From: Bacteriovoracaceae bacterium UBA4097
Lineage (GTDB): Bacteria; Bdellovibrionota; Bacteriovoracia; Bacteriovoracales; Bacteriovoracaceae
NCBI GenBank assembly: GCA_002381765.1
Contig: DFXX01000020.1
Span: 7,893-71,892 of the forward strand
DNA: 64,000 nucleotides
Direction: 5' to 3'
A program made the position numbers and the translations under genes. The notes beneath the pieces were generated by a model. The model was not told where the DNA came from. It saw only the letters and a program-made list of their open reading frames with translations, and made no database searches. Below, piece by piece: positions 33,085 through 42,094 of this stretch (within the stretch, counting starts at the first letter, position 1; each line of letters opens with the position of its first letter).

Positions 33085-34323
33085 TTATTTGCCCATATTT
33101 TTTAGCCATTCATAGGCATATTTTTTACCAGCTTCCACTCCTGGCTGATTGAATGGATCAACCTTTAAGAGAGTTCCAAGTAATACGGTCAGACATTCTG
33201 AAAATAAAATTAATTGTCCGAGATATTCTTCTTGAAGGCTTGGAATCTTCATGTGAACCACATGGCGCTGGTTCTCTTGTAGTGCCGCCAGTGTTCCCTC
33301 GAGCTCGGCCTTCATAAGTTGCCCTAAGCTAAACGGGGCCAGGGTCTTGAAGCTCGTGCCAGGTAGATTGTTTTTTAATGAGTAATCCTGCTGAAATTTC
33401 TCGACTTCAATCAGTAAAAGCACCTTATCTTTAGGACCTTCCATAAAGAGCTGCATCTGAGAATGCTGATCTGTAGCACCGTAGGCCGGAATTGGAGTTA
33501 GACCCTTGCCATCTTTTCCTAAGCTCTCGGCCCAAAGTTGAACAAACCAAGCAGAGAACTCTTTTAATAGAGAGGAGTAAGGCATAACGACCGTTTGGTT
33601 GATACCCTTATCGTGCAGATCCTTGATCCAGAAACCTAGCTCAAAGAAGTCTCGACCCACTTGAGGGTCAGAGAGATGCTTTTGGATATTCTCAGCACCT
33701 TCTAAAATATCCTTAGCACGGATACCTGCAAAGAGAGCTGGTAAGAAGCCCACTGGAGTAAGAATAGAAAATCTTCCCCCCACATTTGATGGAACTGAAA
33801 GTGTCTTAACATTCCAGTCGCGAGAAAGCTTACGAAGATCACCTTTTTCAGGATCAGTACAGAATACAAAGTAATTTTTGAAATCAGCTTCTTTAATGCC
33901 GGCAGCTTCTAGCTTACCGATTAAGATGCTCATGGCCGCAACGGTTTCGGCCGTGGTTCCAGACTTTGAAACCACATAGATAAGGGATTCTTTGATATCT
34001 ATCTTCTCCAGGCTTCGGCAAAGCTCATCCGGATCGATATTGTTGATAAAGACAAAATCAACTCCGCTCTTATCACCCAAAGCTTTGATCAGCATCTCAG
34101 GCCCCAAGGCCGATCCGCCAATACCAATATGAATGAAGTATTTTTTATGCTTAAAGTGCTCATACACCTGGCTCGTCTCTGCCAGAAGTTCTTTATTTTG
34201 AGGTAGACCAAAAAAACCAATCTCTGGTGAAGAGATAGTTTTCTGATAAGCTTCCACTACTTGTTGGAAGTCATTATCAGTTGGTTGAACTTTATGACTA
34301 GAGCGAATTTTCCAGTTAAGCAT
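33085..34323 (-). CDS. pgi: Glucose-6-phosphate isomerase
   Basis: 412 residues, similar in length to the shorter PGI type of Firmicutes and Thermotoga rather than the 550-residue enterobacterial form. Interconverts glucose-6-P and fructose-6-P. YVVSKSGTTAETVAA and NVGGRFSILTPVGFLPA are family signatures; QHSQMQLFMEGPKD contains the catalytic His and GVEAGKKYAYEWL the C-terminal Lys. Its start overlaps the upstream acyl-CoA dehydrogenase gene by 8 bases. Confidence 0.94.
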   Translation of the reverse strand: MLNWKIRSSHKVQPTDNDFQQVVEAYQKTISSPEIGFFGLPQNKELLAETSQVYEHFKHKKYFIHIGIGGSALGPEMLIKALGDKSGVDFVFINNIDPDELCRSLEKIDIKESLIYVVSKSGTTAETVAAMSILIGKLEAAGIKEADFKNYFVFCTDPEKGDLRKLSRDWNVKTLSVPSNVGGRFSILTPVGFLPALFAGIRAKDILEGAENIQKHLSDPQVGRDFFELGFWIKDLHDKGINQTVVMPYSSLLKEFSAWFVQLWAESLGKDGKGLTPIPAYGATDQHSQMQLFMEGPKDKVLLLIEVEKFQQDYSLKNNLPGTSFKTLAPFSLGQLMKAELEGTLAALQENQRHVVHMKIPSLQEEYLGQLILFSECLTVLLGTLLKVDPFNQPGVEAGKKYAYEWLKNMGK

Positions 34324-35455
34324 GACCTTCGTACTCCCTTCTGAGATGGCGGGCTATAACCACTCGTTGTATTTGATTCGTGCCCTCTACGATTTGTAAA
34401 ACTTTAGCATCTCTCATAAAACGCTCTACTGGATACTCTGAAGTATATCCAACCCCGCCTAAAACTTGTACGGCATCGGTAGTAACTTTCATGGCGGTAT
34501 CGGTCGCCTTAAGTTTTGCCATTGAGCAAAGTTTGGAGTTTGCCTTCCCACTATCCAGCGAGGCTGCAGCAGCATGAACCAGGAGGCGAGAAGCCTCTGT
34601 TTCAGTTGCCATATCGGATAACATGAACTGGAGTCCTTGGAAATCGAAAATAGGTTGCTTAAACTGTTGACGCGTGAGCGAGTATTTTATTGACTCGTCG
34701 AGTGCTCGCTGAGCACAACCAACTCCAATGGCCCCAATGGCAACACGACCCCGATCAAGTCCACCCATGGCAACTTGAAAGCCTTTGCCTTCTTCTAGAA
34801 GTAAATTTTCAGTAGGGACAAAGCAGTTTTCAAAAATCAGTTCACGGGTAGGGGAGGTCTTCCAGCCCATCTTCTTTTCGGCCTTTCCAAAGGAGAAGCC
34901 TTGCGTGCCTTCTCTTACGATAAAGGCCGAGACTCCCTTAGAGCCTTCTCCACCAGTGCGGGCCATAACGATATAGGTTTTTGCAATGCCACCAGACGTA
35001 ATCCACATCTTAGTGCCATTTAACATATACCCACCATCGACTTTCTTGGCGGTGGTCTTAAGAGCACCAGCATCTGATCCCGCATGGGATTCGGATAAAG
35101 CAAAGGCGCCAATTTCCTGGCCGCTGGTTAAAGCAGGAAGATATTTTTGTTTTTGCTCTTTATTTCCAAACTCTTTAAGGATGGTCTGAACCATGCTTGA
35201 AACTGATATCGTCACGGCATAGGGAACAGAAGTCTTGGCAATTTCTTCCAAGACATAACAGTAGTCTTGATAAGTAAGTCCTGCTCCTCCGTACTCTTCC
35301 GGTAAAGTCATACCGGTTACTCCATATTCACCAAGTCCTTGAAAAATTTCCATTCGAAATTTACCCGCTTCATCATCGTGCTCCATATGAGGCTCGATGG
35401 AATTTAAGCAGTATCGGTTCAGGTTCGAAGTAAGTTCTTTTTGAAAGTCGTTCAT
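34316..35455 (-). CDS. Acyl-CoA dehydrogenase
   Basis: 379 residues. The second of three acyl-CoA dehydrogenases here. Conserved ALSESHAGSDAGAL and GGVGYTSEYPVERFMRDAKV blocks, with the catalytic Glu 357 in the usual C-terminal place (VEGTNQIQ). The chain-length preference cannot be read. It precedes pgi, an odd pairing of functions with an 8-base overlap. Confidence 0.93.
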   Translation of the reverse strand: MNDFQKELTSNLNRYCLNSIEPHMEHDDEAGKFRMEIFQGLGEYGVTGMTLPEEYGGAGLTYQDYCYVLEEIAKTSVPYAVTISVSSMVQTILKEFGNKEQKQKYLPALTSGQEIGAFALSESHAGSDAGALKTTAKKVDGGYMLNGTKMWITSGGIAKTYIVMARTGGEGSKGVSAFIVREGTQGFSFGKAEKKMGWKTSPTRELIFENCFVPTENLLLEEGKGFQVAMGGLDRGRVAIGAIGVGCAQRALDESIKYSLTRQQFKQPIFDFQGLQFMLSDMATETEASRLLVHAAAASLDSGKANSKLCSMAKLKATDTAMKVTTDAVQVLGGVGYTSEYPVERFMRDAKVLQIVEGTNQIQRVVIARHLRREYEGHA

Positions 35456-35592
35456 ATCAGTTCCTTGTGAGAAATGAGTTTAGGAAATTATTACGGATTT
35501 GGGAAATATTACGCGAAGCAATTATTTACCGCCACCGGCGAAGTACTTTTTAGGACTTGACTTGTCCGTATCTTTTCCGTAAATGTTTTAGC

Positions 35593-36453
35593 ATGAAACT
35601 AACTCATCTCCAAGATAAAACTTTATTATATGATACCAAAATGCTGGCCGGGATAGAGCGAGAAACGACTCTAAAGCTCCTTCATCATTTAAAAGAAATA
35701 GATAGAAGAAAGCTCTATTCAGATTTGAAATACTCTTCTCTTTTTAATTATTGTGTCTATGAATTGGGATACTCAGAAGGCAGTGCTCAGAGGCGAATAG
35801 TCGCTGCCAGAATGTTAAGGGAAATTCCTGAGATCGAAGAGAAAATAGAGAATGGGAAACTCACACTTTCTAATATTACTTTGGTTAATCAGTATATCGA
35901 TAAAACTTCTGAACGGAGAAAAGTCCTAAGAGCTGTCGAGGGTCTTACTAAAAGAGAATGTGAAAGAAAGCTCTTTGAGATCACTGGAAAGGAGATCGTT
36001 CCGGATGAAATAAAAAAGCGCATCTCGCAAGATAAGATCCAAGTGGCGGTGGTACTCTCGGAAGAGACCTTAGCAGAAATAGAAAAGCTTAAGGACCTCT
36101 TAGGAAAAGATTTATCAATGGATGAGTTAGTGCGCTTTATGGCAAAAGAAGCGATCAAATCGATTGAGAAAAATAAGTTTAAGCAAACGGAAGCTCCGAA
36201 ATCACTTTCACCGGTGGCGGTAGGGAGAAGAATTCCCGCCAATATAAAACGCGAAGTTTATAAACGGGATCAGAAGTGTGTTAACTGTGGCACTCAACAT
36301 AGACTTAACTATGATCATAGAGTCCCCTATGCACTGAGTGGCCAGTCAAATAAAGAAAATCTTAGGCTCTTGTGTTTTCAATGCAATCAGAGGGCCAGAA
36401 TAAGGGCCGGGCTTCAGAATATTCGTGGTAAGGAGCAGTTGCCTGCTCCTTAG
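35593..36453 (+). CDS. HNH endonuclease domain protein
   Basis: 286 residues from ATG 35593. The helical N-terminal 200 residues (LYSDLKYSSLFNYCVYELGYSEGSAQRR, then IEEKIENGKLTLSN) resemble the proteins with C-terminal HNH domains that occur in many copies in some genomes, including predatory bacteria. The HNH domain (about 225-275) has CVNC (229-232), DH (241-242), NKEN (253-256) and CFQC (261-264), with all metal and catalytic positions present. No restriction partner is adjacent; a solitary or mobile nuclease is possible. The end carries a hairpin (36430-36451) overlapping the stop. Confidence 0.85.
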   Translation: MKLTHLQDKTLLYDTKMLAGIERETTLKLLHHLKEIDRRKLYSDLKYSSLFNYCVYELGYSEGSAQRRIVAARMLREIPEIEEKIENGKLTLSNITLVNQYIDKTSERRKVLRAVEGLTKRECERKLFEITGKEIVPDEIKKRISQDKIQVAVVLSEETLAEIEKLKDLLGKDLSMDELVRFMAKEAIKSIEKNKFKQTEAPKSLSPVAVGRRIPANIKREVYKRDQKCVNCGTQHRLNYDHRVPYALSGQSNKENLRLLCFQCNQRARIRAGLQNIRGKEQLPAP

Positions 36454-36459
36454 ATCAAT

Positions 36460-37602
36460 TTATTTAAGAGCTTCTTGAAGGAGATTCTTAGCAATGATCA
36501 TGATCATGACTTCATTGGTTCCCGCTCCAATTTCATTGAGCTTATTATCTCTCATCATTCTCTCAACCGGGAATTCACGAGAATAACCATAACCACCATG
36601 AAGCTGAATGGCATCCAAGGCAATCTTGGTGGCCATCTTAGGAAGTTGCAATTTAACAGCAGAGGCCAAGCTATTTGACTTGTTCCCATGATCGTACTCA
36701 TAGCAAACAGTGTACAGCATGCGTCTCATGGCTTCGGTTTCGGCATACATTTCGGCAATCATTTTCTGAATTAACTGAAACTGAGCGAGGTTTTTTCCGA
36801 ACTGCTTTCTTTCGCCCGCGTACTTAATACACTGATCTAGGCAGGCCTGGGCAATTCCTAACGAGATACCAGAAATAGTGATGCGTTCAATCTCGAGATT
36901 CTTCATCATATGAACGACAGAATCACCTTCCTCTCCAACTCGGTTTGCAAGAGGAACCTTACACTTATCAAACGAGAGCTCTCCCGTTGGAGATGATCTC
37001 ATCCCCATTTTATGAATTTCTTTGGAGACGCTAAATCCTGGAGCACCTTTCTCTACAATAAAAGTGGTGAGATCTTTTTTACCAGGGCCAGTTCTGGTGT
37101 AGAGATAAACTACATCAGCATACTGAGCATTGGTGATCCACATCTTGTTACCGGTGATCTCATAACCATCGCCAGACTTGGTGGCCTTGCACTGCATACC
37201 CACGGCATCAGAGCCAAACTCAGGCTCCGACATACCCATGCATCCGACATGCTCACCAGAGATAAGCTTAGGAAGGTATTTTGCTTTTTGCTCAGGAGAG
37301 CCATTATTATTTAAGTTATTCACACAGAGGATAGTGTGGGCAAGATAAGAAAGAGTAGAGCCTGCACAGGCCTTACCAAATTCTTCCATCACGATGGTCG
37401 CTGCAGTGGCCCCCATACCAGAGCCGCCATATTCTGGGTCGGCGGTAATTCCTAAAAGACCCAATTCCCCCATATGCTTAAAGGCCTTGAGGTTAAAGCT
37501 CTCCTCGTTATCATGCTTTTCAGCAACCGGAGCGAGTTCGTTCTGAGCGAAATCGCGACAAACTTTTTGGAGCTCTTTTTCTTCTGAAGTAAAAAACCAC
37601 AT
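36460..37602 (-). CDS. Acyl-CoA dehydrogenase, isovaleryl-CoA dehydrogenase type
   Basis: 380 residues. The C-terminal block reads IGAGTNEV where short/medium-chain enzymes have YEGTSEIQ, so the usual catalytic Glu is Ala. In isovaleryl-CoA and related dehydrogenases the base is instead a Glu in an earlier helix; here NLEIERITISG provides it. This supports the leucine-degradation type rather than a dead enzyme. ATG 37602 is preferred over GTG 37608 because AAAGGA lies 7 bases before it. GHGYSREFPVERMMRD-like block (GGYGYSREFPVERMMRD) is typical. Confidence 0.9.
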   Translation of the reverse strand: MWFFTSEEKELQKVCRDFAQNELAPVAEKHDNEESFNLKAFKHMGELGLLGITADPEYGGSGMGATAATIVMEEFGKACAGSTLSYLAHTILCVNNLNNNGSPEQKAKYLPKLISGEHVGCMGMSEPEFGSDAVGMQCKATKSGDGYEITGNKMWITNAQYADVVYLYTRTGPGKKDLTTFIVEKGAPGFSVSKEIHKMGMRSSPTGELSFDKCKVPLANRVGEEGDSVVHMMKNLEIERITISGISLGIAQACLDQCIKYAGERKQFGKNLAQFQLIQKMIAEMYAETEAMRRMLYTVCYEYDHGNKSNSLASAVKLQLPKMATKIALDAIQLHGGYGYSREFPVERMMRDNKLNEIGAGTNEVMIMIIAKNLLQEALK

Positions 37603-37741
37603 ATGCACATCCTTTTGAGAGTGGAAAGTGTAGCGGAAAAATCAGTTTTTGTGAAATCATTAGCCTTGCATTAATTTGATACACTTCTCATGTTGTATTA
37701 AGTTAAAATGCTACTACAAGTCTTTAAATTTCGGAGTGTGT

Positions 37742-39451
37742 TTGACTTATCTCGAAGGACCGGCCCCCAAGAATGATCTCGTGCGCCCAGGAGAGCAATG
37801 GTTTTGCTACTGGAAGACTTCGGCTTCTCTCTGGGAGAGTCGCATAATCCAGTCTCCGGCCCATGAGATTCTTTTCATACCATTATACTGGGGCTTTCAT
37901 GCCGAGGGGCCTTCGCAGTGGGACTTCGGAAATCTTCATCCCGAACGGGATCTCTCCCGCTTAGTTAATCTCTTGACGCAGCATAGTCGTAAGTTCTGCT
38001 GGCTGCTGCCTATAACCCCGGCTCCTTTTTTACCAAATGGAGGAGTTCCGGTTGCTGCAGCGAGAACTTTAAGTATCTCGCAGGATGGGGTGCACCTCGC
38101 GGCTTTAGATCAAGAAGACAAACTGCATAAGATGTATTCCTTCTTTGAGCCCAAGGTCTATGCTGCCTTCTTAGATTTCTTATCTGCCTTTGGTCACTTC
38201 CTGGGCAAAAATAAAATTAAGGCCCCACTTTGGGGAGCTTCTTTTCAGTTCATGGAAGGGGATAAGATCATCTCTTACTTGGATGACTATTCTCTGGCCT
38301 TCGAGCAAGGCTTCTCCCGCTATTTAAAGCAGAGCTATAAGGAAGGGGTCGATCTCAGCGATCCATCGGAAGAAGAGCGCTTGAAGAAAAACTTCATCAG
38401 GGAAGTTGAAGTCCTGTTTAAAAGCTCCGTTGAAACAGCACTCTCTCCCTTCTGGCAGGGAGTTCAATCCATCGTAATGCTAGGGGGGAGTCCCAGGGAA
38501 ACCATCGAGAGATCCCTTAGCTCAGGACGCTCACCCATTATGACTATCAAGGATCTCTTCGTTAACTATACTCATAACCGTTTAATCTCAAGCGCACTCT
38601 TGCGTCCCATAGATAAGGGCGAGATGCTTCCGCAAATTTTAAAAGAGCACTTAGGGGCCGAAGAGATCGAGAGACGCTATCATTATCAAATGGTGAGTGG
38701 TGAGCTCAATGAGGAGTGGAGACCTTTTAGACTCTTGGATATTTTTGAGAACGGCAGATCACGCTTCAAAAACTCAGGGCTCTTTACATTCTTAGAAGAG
38801 AATTACCGCTGGATGTATGGCATTCATTCCGAGCTGAACTTTCAATCCGACTGGATCGATGAACATCAGCAAACAATTAAGTTTTTTCATGCCGAAAACA
38901 TGGACAGAACTCGCTTTAGTCAAATGCTGAAACTTTTCATGATGGGGCAGAGAATCGTCTTTGATCGCTCGGGCCTTCATCCCGACTTAGATAAGCGACT
39001 TGAAATTTTTTACCTCGAAAATAATCTCAAGAGCCAAACGGTAAACTTCATGACCACCACCAATATCTGCGAGCTAGGTGAGGGTAAGTTTATTACCTAT
39101 GAAGGTGAGAAGCTCCAGATGCCCAAGGCCCTGGAATTCTGGTCTCATCTCTTTAAGTATTTCAACTTGAATCATCTTGAAAGCAAGGCCGATAAAGACG
39201 TCTACAGCTTGTGGCGCATTCGTGGAACCACTCCTCATGAATTAAATTATCTCGATGTCAGAAGGGCCAACTTCTATAATCCCACCAGCTATAAACGGCA
39301 GGTGCTGATCCAAACCAAGGGAAGCTTTGCCTTTATGAAGATGATCGATCCCTCCCGCGCTAAGGCGACATCGGTTCCTCATGGAGTAGAGATCGAGCTT
39401 CTTCCTAATGGCCGGATTGCACTGGACTTCGGTCACTATGAGGAGGGCTAA
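37742..39451 (+). CDS. Unrecognised large cytosolic protein, possible TIM-barrel-like
   Basis: 569 residues from TTG 37742, preceded by CGGAG at 5 bases. No signal peptide. The N-terminal part has WDFGNLHPERDLSRLVNLL and WLLPITPAPFLPNGGVP, vaguely like the first strands of GH-A clan glycosidases (GH42 or GH35 type), but I cannot place catalytic Glu residues. Later parts are helical (KSSVETALSPFWQGVQS) with no recognised motif. It is rich in Trp, Phe and Tyr. The next gene starts directly after its stop. Function unknown; the glycosidase idea is weak. Confidence 0.6.
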   Translation: MTYLEGPAPKNDLVRPGEQWFCYWKTSASLWESRIIQSPAHEILFIPLYWGFHAEGPSQWDFGNLHPERDLSRLVNLLTQHSRKFCWLLPITPAPFLPNGGVPVAAARTLSISQDGVHLAALDQEDKLHKMYSFFEPKVYAAFLDFLSAFGHFLGKNKIKAPLWGASFQFMEGDKIISYLDDYSLAFEQGFSRYLKQSYKEGVDLSDPSEEERLKKNFIREVEVLFKSSVETALSPFWQGVQSIVMLGGSPRETIERSLSSGRSPIMTIKDLFVNYTHNRLISSALLRPIDKGEMLPQILKEHLGAEEIERRYHYQMVSGELNEEWRPFRLLDIFENGRSRFKNSGLFTFLEENYRWMYGIHSELNFQSDWIDEHQQTIKFFHAENMDRTRFSQMLKLFMMGQRIVFDRSGLHPDLDKRLEIFYLENNLKSQTVNFMTTTNICELGEGKFITYEGEKLQMPKALEFWSHLFKYFNLNHLESKADKDVYSLWRIRGTTPHELNYLDVRRANFYNPTSYKRQVLIQTKGSFAFMKMIDPSRAKATSVPHGVEIELLPNGRIALDFGHYEEG

Positions 39452-39841
39452 ATGGATTTAACACTAGTTTATCATTTTCAATCTTCACACAATGGGGAAG
39501 GCATTTTTAGACCTGCTAGCTATAGAGTTATTTATTTCTTTTCCTCAGAAGGCTTTCTTGAGAATCAGTTACTGAGAGAACTTTCGAAAAGTGTTCCTGA
39601 CGCAAATCACGATCTTCTCACTTTCTTGAACCTCGATGATCTGAAGAGTTTTGCTCTGAGAGTTTGCCAGGAACTCAATGCCCCTGAGGTTCGCTTAATT
39701 TCGGTGCAGGATTATAACATCGGAGTCGATGGAGCGCGGGATTTAAGTTCCTTTCAGAGCGTCTTTCAGAAGTTTGGTGAGCTGATTGAGAATGAAGAAG
39801 CTCCCCGAAAGAAGGGCTTTTTTGGGAAGCTTTTTAGTTAG
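39452..39841 (+). CDS. Unknown small protein coupled to the 37742 gene
   Basis: 129 residues, no signal. ATG directly follows the stop of the previous gene. It looks alpha/beta (LTLVYHFQSSHNG, YRVIYFFSSEGF, FALRVCQELN) and ends with a basic amphipathic KKGFFGKLFS, which could bind membrane or a partner. No family recognised. Co-translated with the 569-residue protein, so the two probably act together. Overlaps the convergent 39834-40469 gene by 8 bases. Confidence 0.65.
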   Translation: MDLTLVYHFQSSHNGEGIFRPASYRVIYFFSSEGFLENQLLRELSKSVPDANHDLLTFLNLDDLKSFALRVCQELNAPEVRLISVQDYNIGVDGARDLSSFQSVFQKFGELIENEEAPRKKGFFGKLFS

Positions 39842-40469
39842 GCACCCACCAACACCGAGGTCTCTCTTCTCTTCTTGCTCCCGCAAGGAGCGTATCCAGC
39901 CGACACTGATTTCCCGGATAAAAAGAAGGATCCTGATTTATCTCTTCCACCACCTGCTCATCTCTCTCTTCATAGTTCGCAGCAGCTCCTTGCTTATTAA
40001 TTAATACCAGTTGAACTGCTATCCCCGAGATAATGCTCTCACTATCCCAACTCAAGTAGGAAAGAAGCCTCGGCAGACAGCTATAAGTGGCAAAATAATC
40101 GGCTTCGCCTTCCACCGAAGAGCTTGATCCTCTCTTCAAGGGTGGACCAGCAATACCGTGGCCTAGTTCATGGCAAAGAATGAGAGCGGCCCCCTCTGGC
40201 GACATCTCTGGCAAGCGGGCAAGGCCACCGAAGAAAAAGAGGTGATGAAGAATCTCGCCTTCAGAGTTCTTGCTCGCCGAATAGGAAGCCCGGGGGGCTT
40301 CTAAATTCCACCAGAAGTCAGGAGTGGGACCCAGAGCATTTAGATCTATCTTTTCATCCGGGTAAGCGTTTTTTAGGGCCGTAAACACGGCATCTAGCTC
40401 CCCTTCGGTTATAGCGGCAAATAGAGGAGTGGAGAGGCAAACAGCTAAGAGTAGGCCTATGAGTTTCAT
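39834..40469 (-). CDS. Secreted gluzincin-like metalloprotease
   Basis: 211 residues. Signal peptide MKLIGLLLAVCLSTPLFA. The zinc motif HELGH (100-104) in ALILCHELGHGIAGPP is followed by VEGEADYFAT (119-128), giving a third ligand (Glu 120 or Glu 122) as in M48/M56-type gluzincins. The domain is short, so it is probably a compact periplasmic or exported peptidase. Substrate unknown. Confidence 0.75.
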   Translation of the reverse strand: MKLIGLLLAVCLSTPLFAAITEGELDAVFTALKNAYPDEKIDLNALGPTPDFWWNLEAPRASYSASKNSEGEILHHLFFFGGLARLPEMSPEGAALILCHELGHGIAGPPLKRGSSSSVEGEADYFATYSCLPRLLSYLSWDSESIISGIAVQLVLINKQGAAANYEERDEQVVEEINQDPSFYPGNQCRLDTLLAGARREERPRCWWVPN

Positions 40470-40588
40470 CCCTCTTCCTTAAAGGGGAAATAACTGATTT
40501 ACCAGGGTTTTTCTAGACCCCTGTAATCTTGTCTTGTCGGGGTCTTTCTCCTTGCCTTTCCCCCCTCCATCCTCTAGTTATAAGCCCT

Positions 40589-41710
40589 ATGAAACCTTCA
40601 TTTTTTGATCTTACTTTTGATGAGCTTAAGGCCCTCTTGACCGAGAAGGGCTTCTCGCCTTTTGGGGCGACCCAAATCTATGATTGGGTCTATAAGAAGT
40701 GGGTTCATAATCCAAATGAATGGAGCAATGTCTCTAAGGCCGCTAAAGAGTTCTTTCTGGAGAACTATGACTTCGCTCTTTTGAAGATCGTGTGGAATGG
40801 ATTATCTAAAGATGGTACCCGTAAATTTTTGGTTAAGATGCTCGATGGGCAAACGGTGGAAGCGGTAGCGATTCCCGCTCGTGATCGCCTGACACTTTGT
40901 TTATCTTCTCAAGTTGGTTGTGCCGTTGGATGCACCTTTTGTCATACCGCTACTCAAGGACTAAAGCGTCACCTTAAAGTGAACGAAGTTGTGGGTCAGT
41001 ATCTGGCGGTTCAGAAGTGGCTTTTTGACAATGTTGATGCCGATGAGAAACTCACTAACATCGTTTATATGGGTCAGGGCGAGCCACTTCACAATTATGA
41101 AAATATGAAGAAGGCAACTCAGATCTTTATGCATGAAAGAGGTTTGGGACTTGGTCAGAGAAGAATTACTCTCTCTACCTCGGGTTTGGTTCCTGCCATT
41201 GAAAAGCTGGCCATCGATTTTCCAACCGTAAATATTGCGATCTCTCTGCATTCTGCCCGCAATGATGTTCGGACTGAACTCATGCCGATCAATAAAGTTT
41301 ATGATCTTCAGCGCTTATTCACCGCCATTAAGCAGATTCCTTTGAAGGCCCATCGTCGTATTACTTATGAATATCTATTAGCAGATGGCATGAATGATAC
41401 TATGGAAGATGTGGTGGCATTGGCCGAATTACTCAATCCTAAAGAATCTAAGATTAACCTAATTCCTTTCAACGAATTTCCAGGCTCTAAATACAAACGA
41501 CCTTCTGAGCAGAAGATCATGTGGTTCTTGGATCAGATGATTAAGCGGGGATTCACTTGTACTATCAGGACTACCAAAGGTAGCGATATTCTGGCCGCCT
41601 GTGGGCAGCTTAAGAGTGAGTTCGAAAAGGTCAATCTCTGGAATAAAGATGCTGGACCGGTGGTTATTCCGAGTATTGCCAGTAGCGTACATCAGAATCA
41701 GAGTCGCTAG
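40589..41710 (+). CDS. rlmN: Dual-specificity rRNA/tRNA methyltransferase RlmN
   Basis: 373 residues from ATG 40589. Radical SAM enzyme that methylates A2503 of 23S rRNA and A37 of some tRNAs. Iron-sulphur motif CAVGCTFC (Cys 111, 115, 118), the methylated Cys 338 in AACGQL, and GQGEPLHNYENMKKA all present. The earlier TTG start adds residues not seen in the family. No strong ribosome binding site. Confidence 0.96.
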   Translation: MKPSFFDLTFDELKALLTEKGFSPFGATQIYDWVYKKWVHNPNEWSNVSKAAKEFFLENYDFALLKIVWNGLSKDGTRKFLVKMLDGQTVEAVAIPARDRLTLCLSSQVGCAVGCTFCHTATQGLKRHLKVNEVVGQYLAVQKWLFDNVDADEKLTNIVYMGQGEPLHNYENMKKATQIFMHERGLGLGQRRITLSTSGLVPAIEKLAIDFPTVNIAISLHSARNDVRTELMPINKVYDLQRLFTAIKQIPLKAHRRITYEYLLADGMNDTMEDVVALAELLNPKESKINLIPFNEFPGSKYKRPSEQKIMWFLDQMIKRGFTCTIRTTKGSDILAACGQLKSEFEKVNLWNKDAGPVVIPSIASSVHQNQSR

Positions 41711-41912
41711 GTTGTTTTGAAACTTCCTCGCGATTGACTTTCTTCTTCTTAATCTTCTCACCCGCTACCGAACGCTGAGCTTCTTGTTCTTCCACCGACT
41801 TCTCTATCTTGAAGGACTCCGCATCTGCTATGGTCTCTTGAACGATAGGATGTTTGGCGTAAGAGACGCTTACCCAAGAGAGAAGTGCTAAAAGAAATAA
41901 GTTTTTAATCAT
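41664..41912 (-). CDS. Small secreted charged protein
   Basis: 82 residues from ATG 41912 (GGTGG 5 bases upstream). Signal peptide MIKNLFLLALLSWVSVSYA, then a highly charged, probably disordered body (EKSVEEQEAQRSV, KIKKKKVNREEVSKQ). Its 3' part overlaps rlmN by 47 bases on the opposite strand. Signal peptide and ribosome binding site make it likely real; function unknown. Confidence 0.5.
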   Translation of the reverse strand: MIKNLFLLALLSWVSVSYAKHPIVQETIADAESFKIEKSVEEQEAQRSVAGEKIKKKKVNREEVSKQPSDSDSDVRYWQYSE

Positions 41913-42094
41913 AAATCCACCCTTGTCATGCCTTATCGGCAATCCTCTCTTCGGAGCCTTGCGGCTAGAACTTAACCCTCTAAATACCTATTATTGTTAT
42001 GACCTGAATGTAAGAAGTTTTTGGGTGACAAAGAGAGCATATATTAGGAGAGTTTAAGTCAGCTATTAGGCGCTTTTATAGAAGGTTACTCAAA

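Noticed and set aside
35557..35592. TTGACT as a -35 box for the HNH gene
   Set aside because: No acceptable -10 at the right distance.
36430..36451. Hairpin AAGGAGCAG / CTGCTCCTT as a terminator
   Set aside because: Stem is good but no T-run follows on either strand; kept only as a note on the HNH gene.
35593..36453. HNH gene as part of a restriction or defence system
   Set aside because: No methyltransferase, helicase or other defence gene adjoins it; neighbours are metabolic dehydrogenases.
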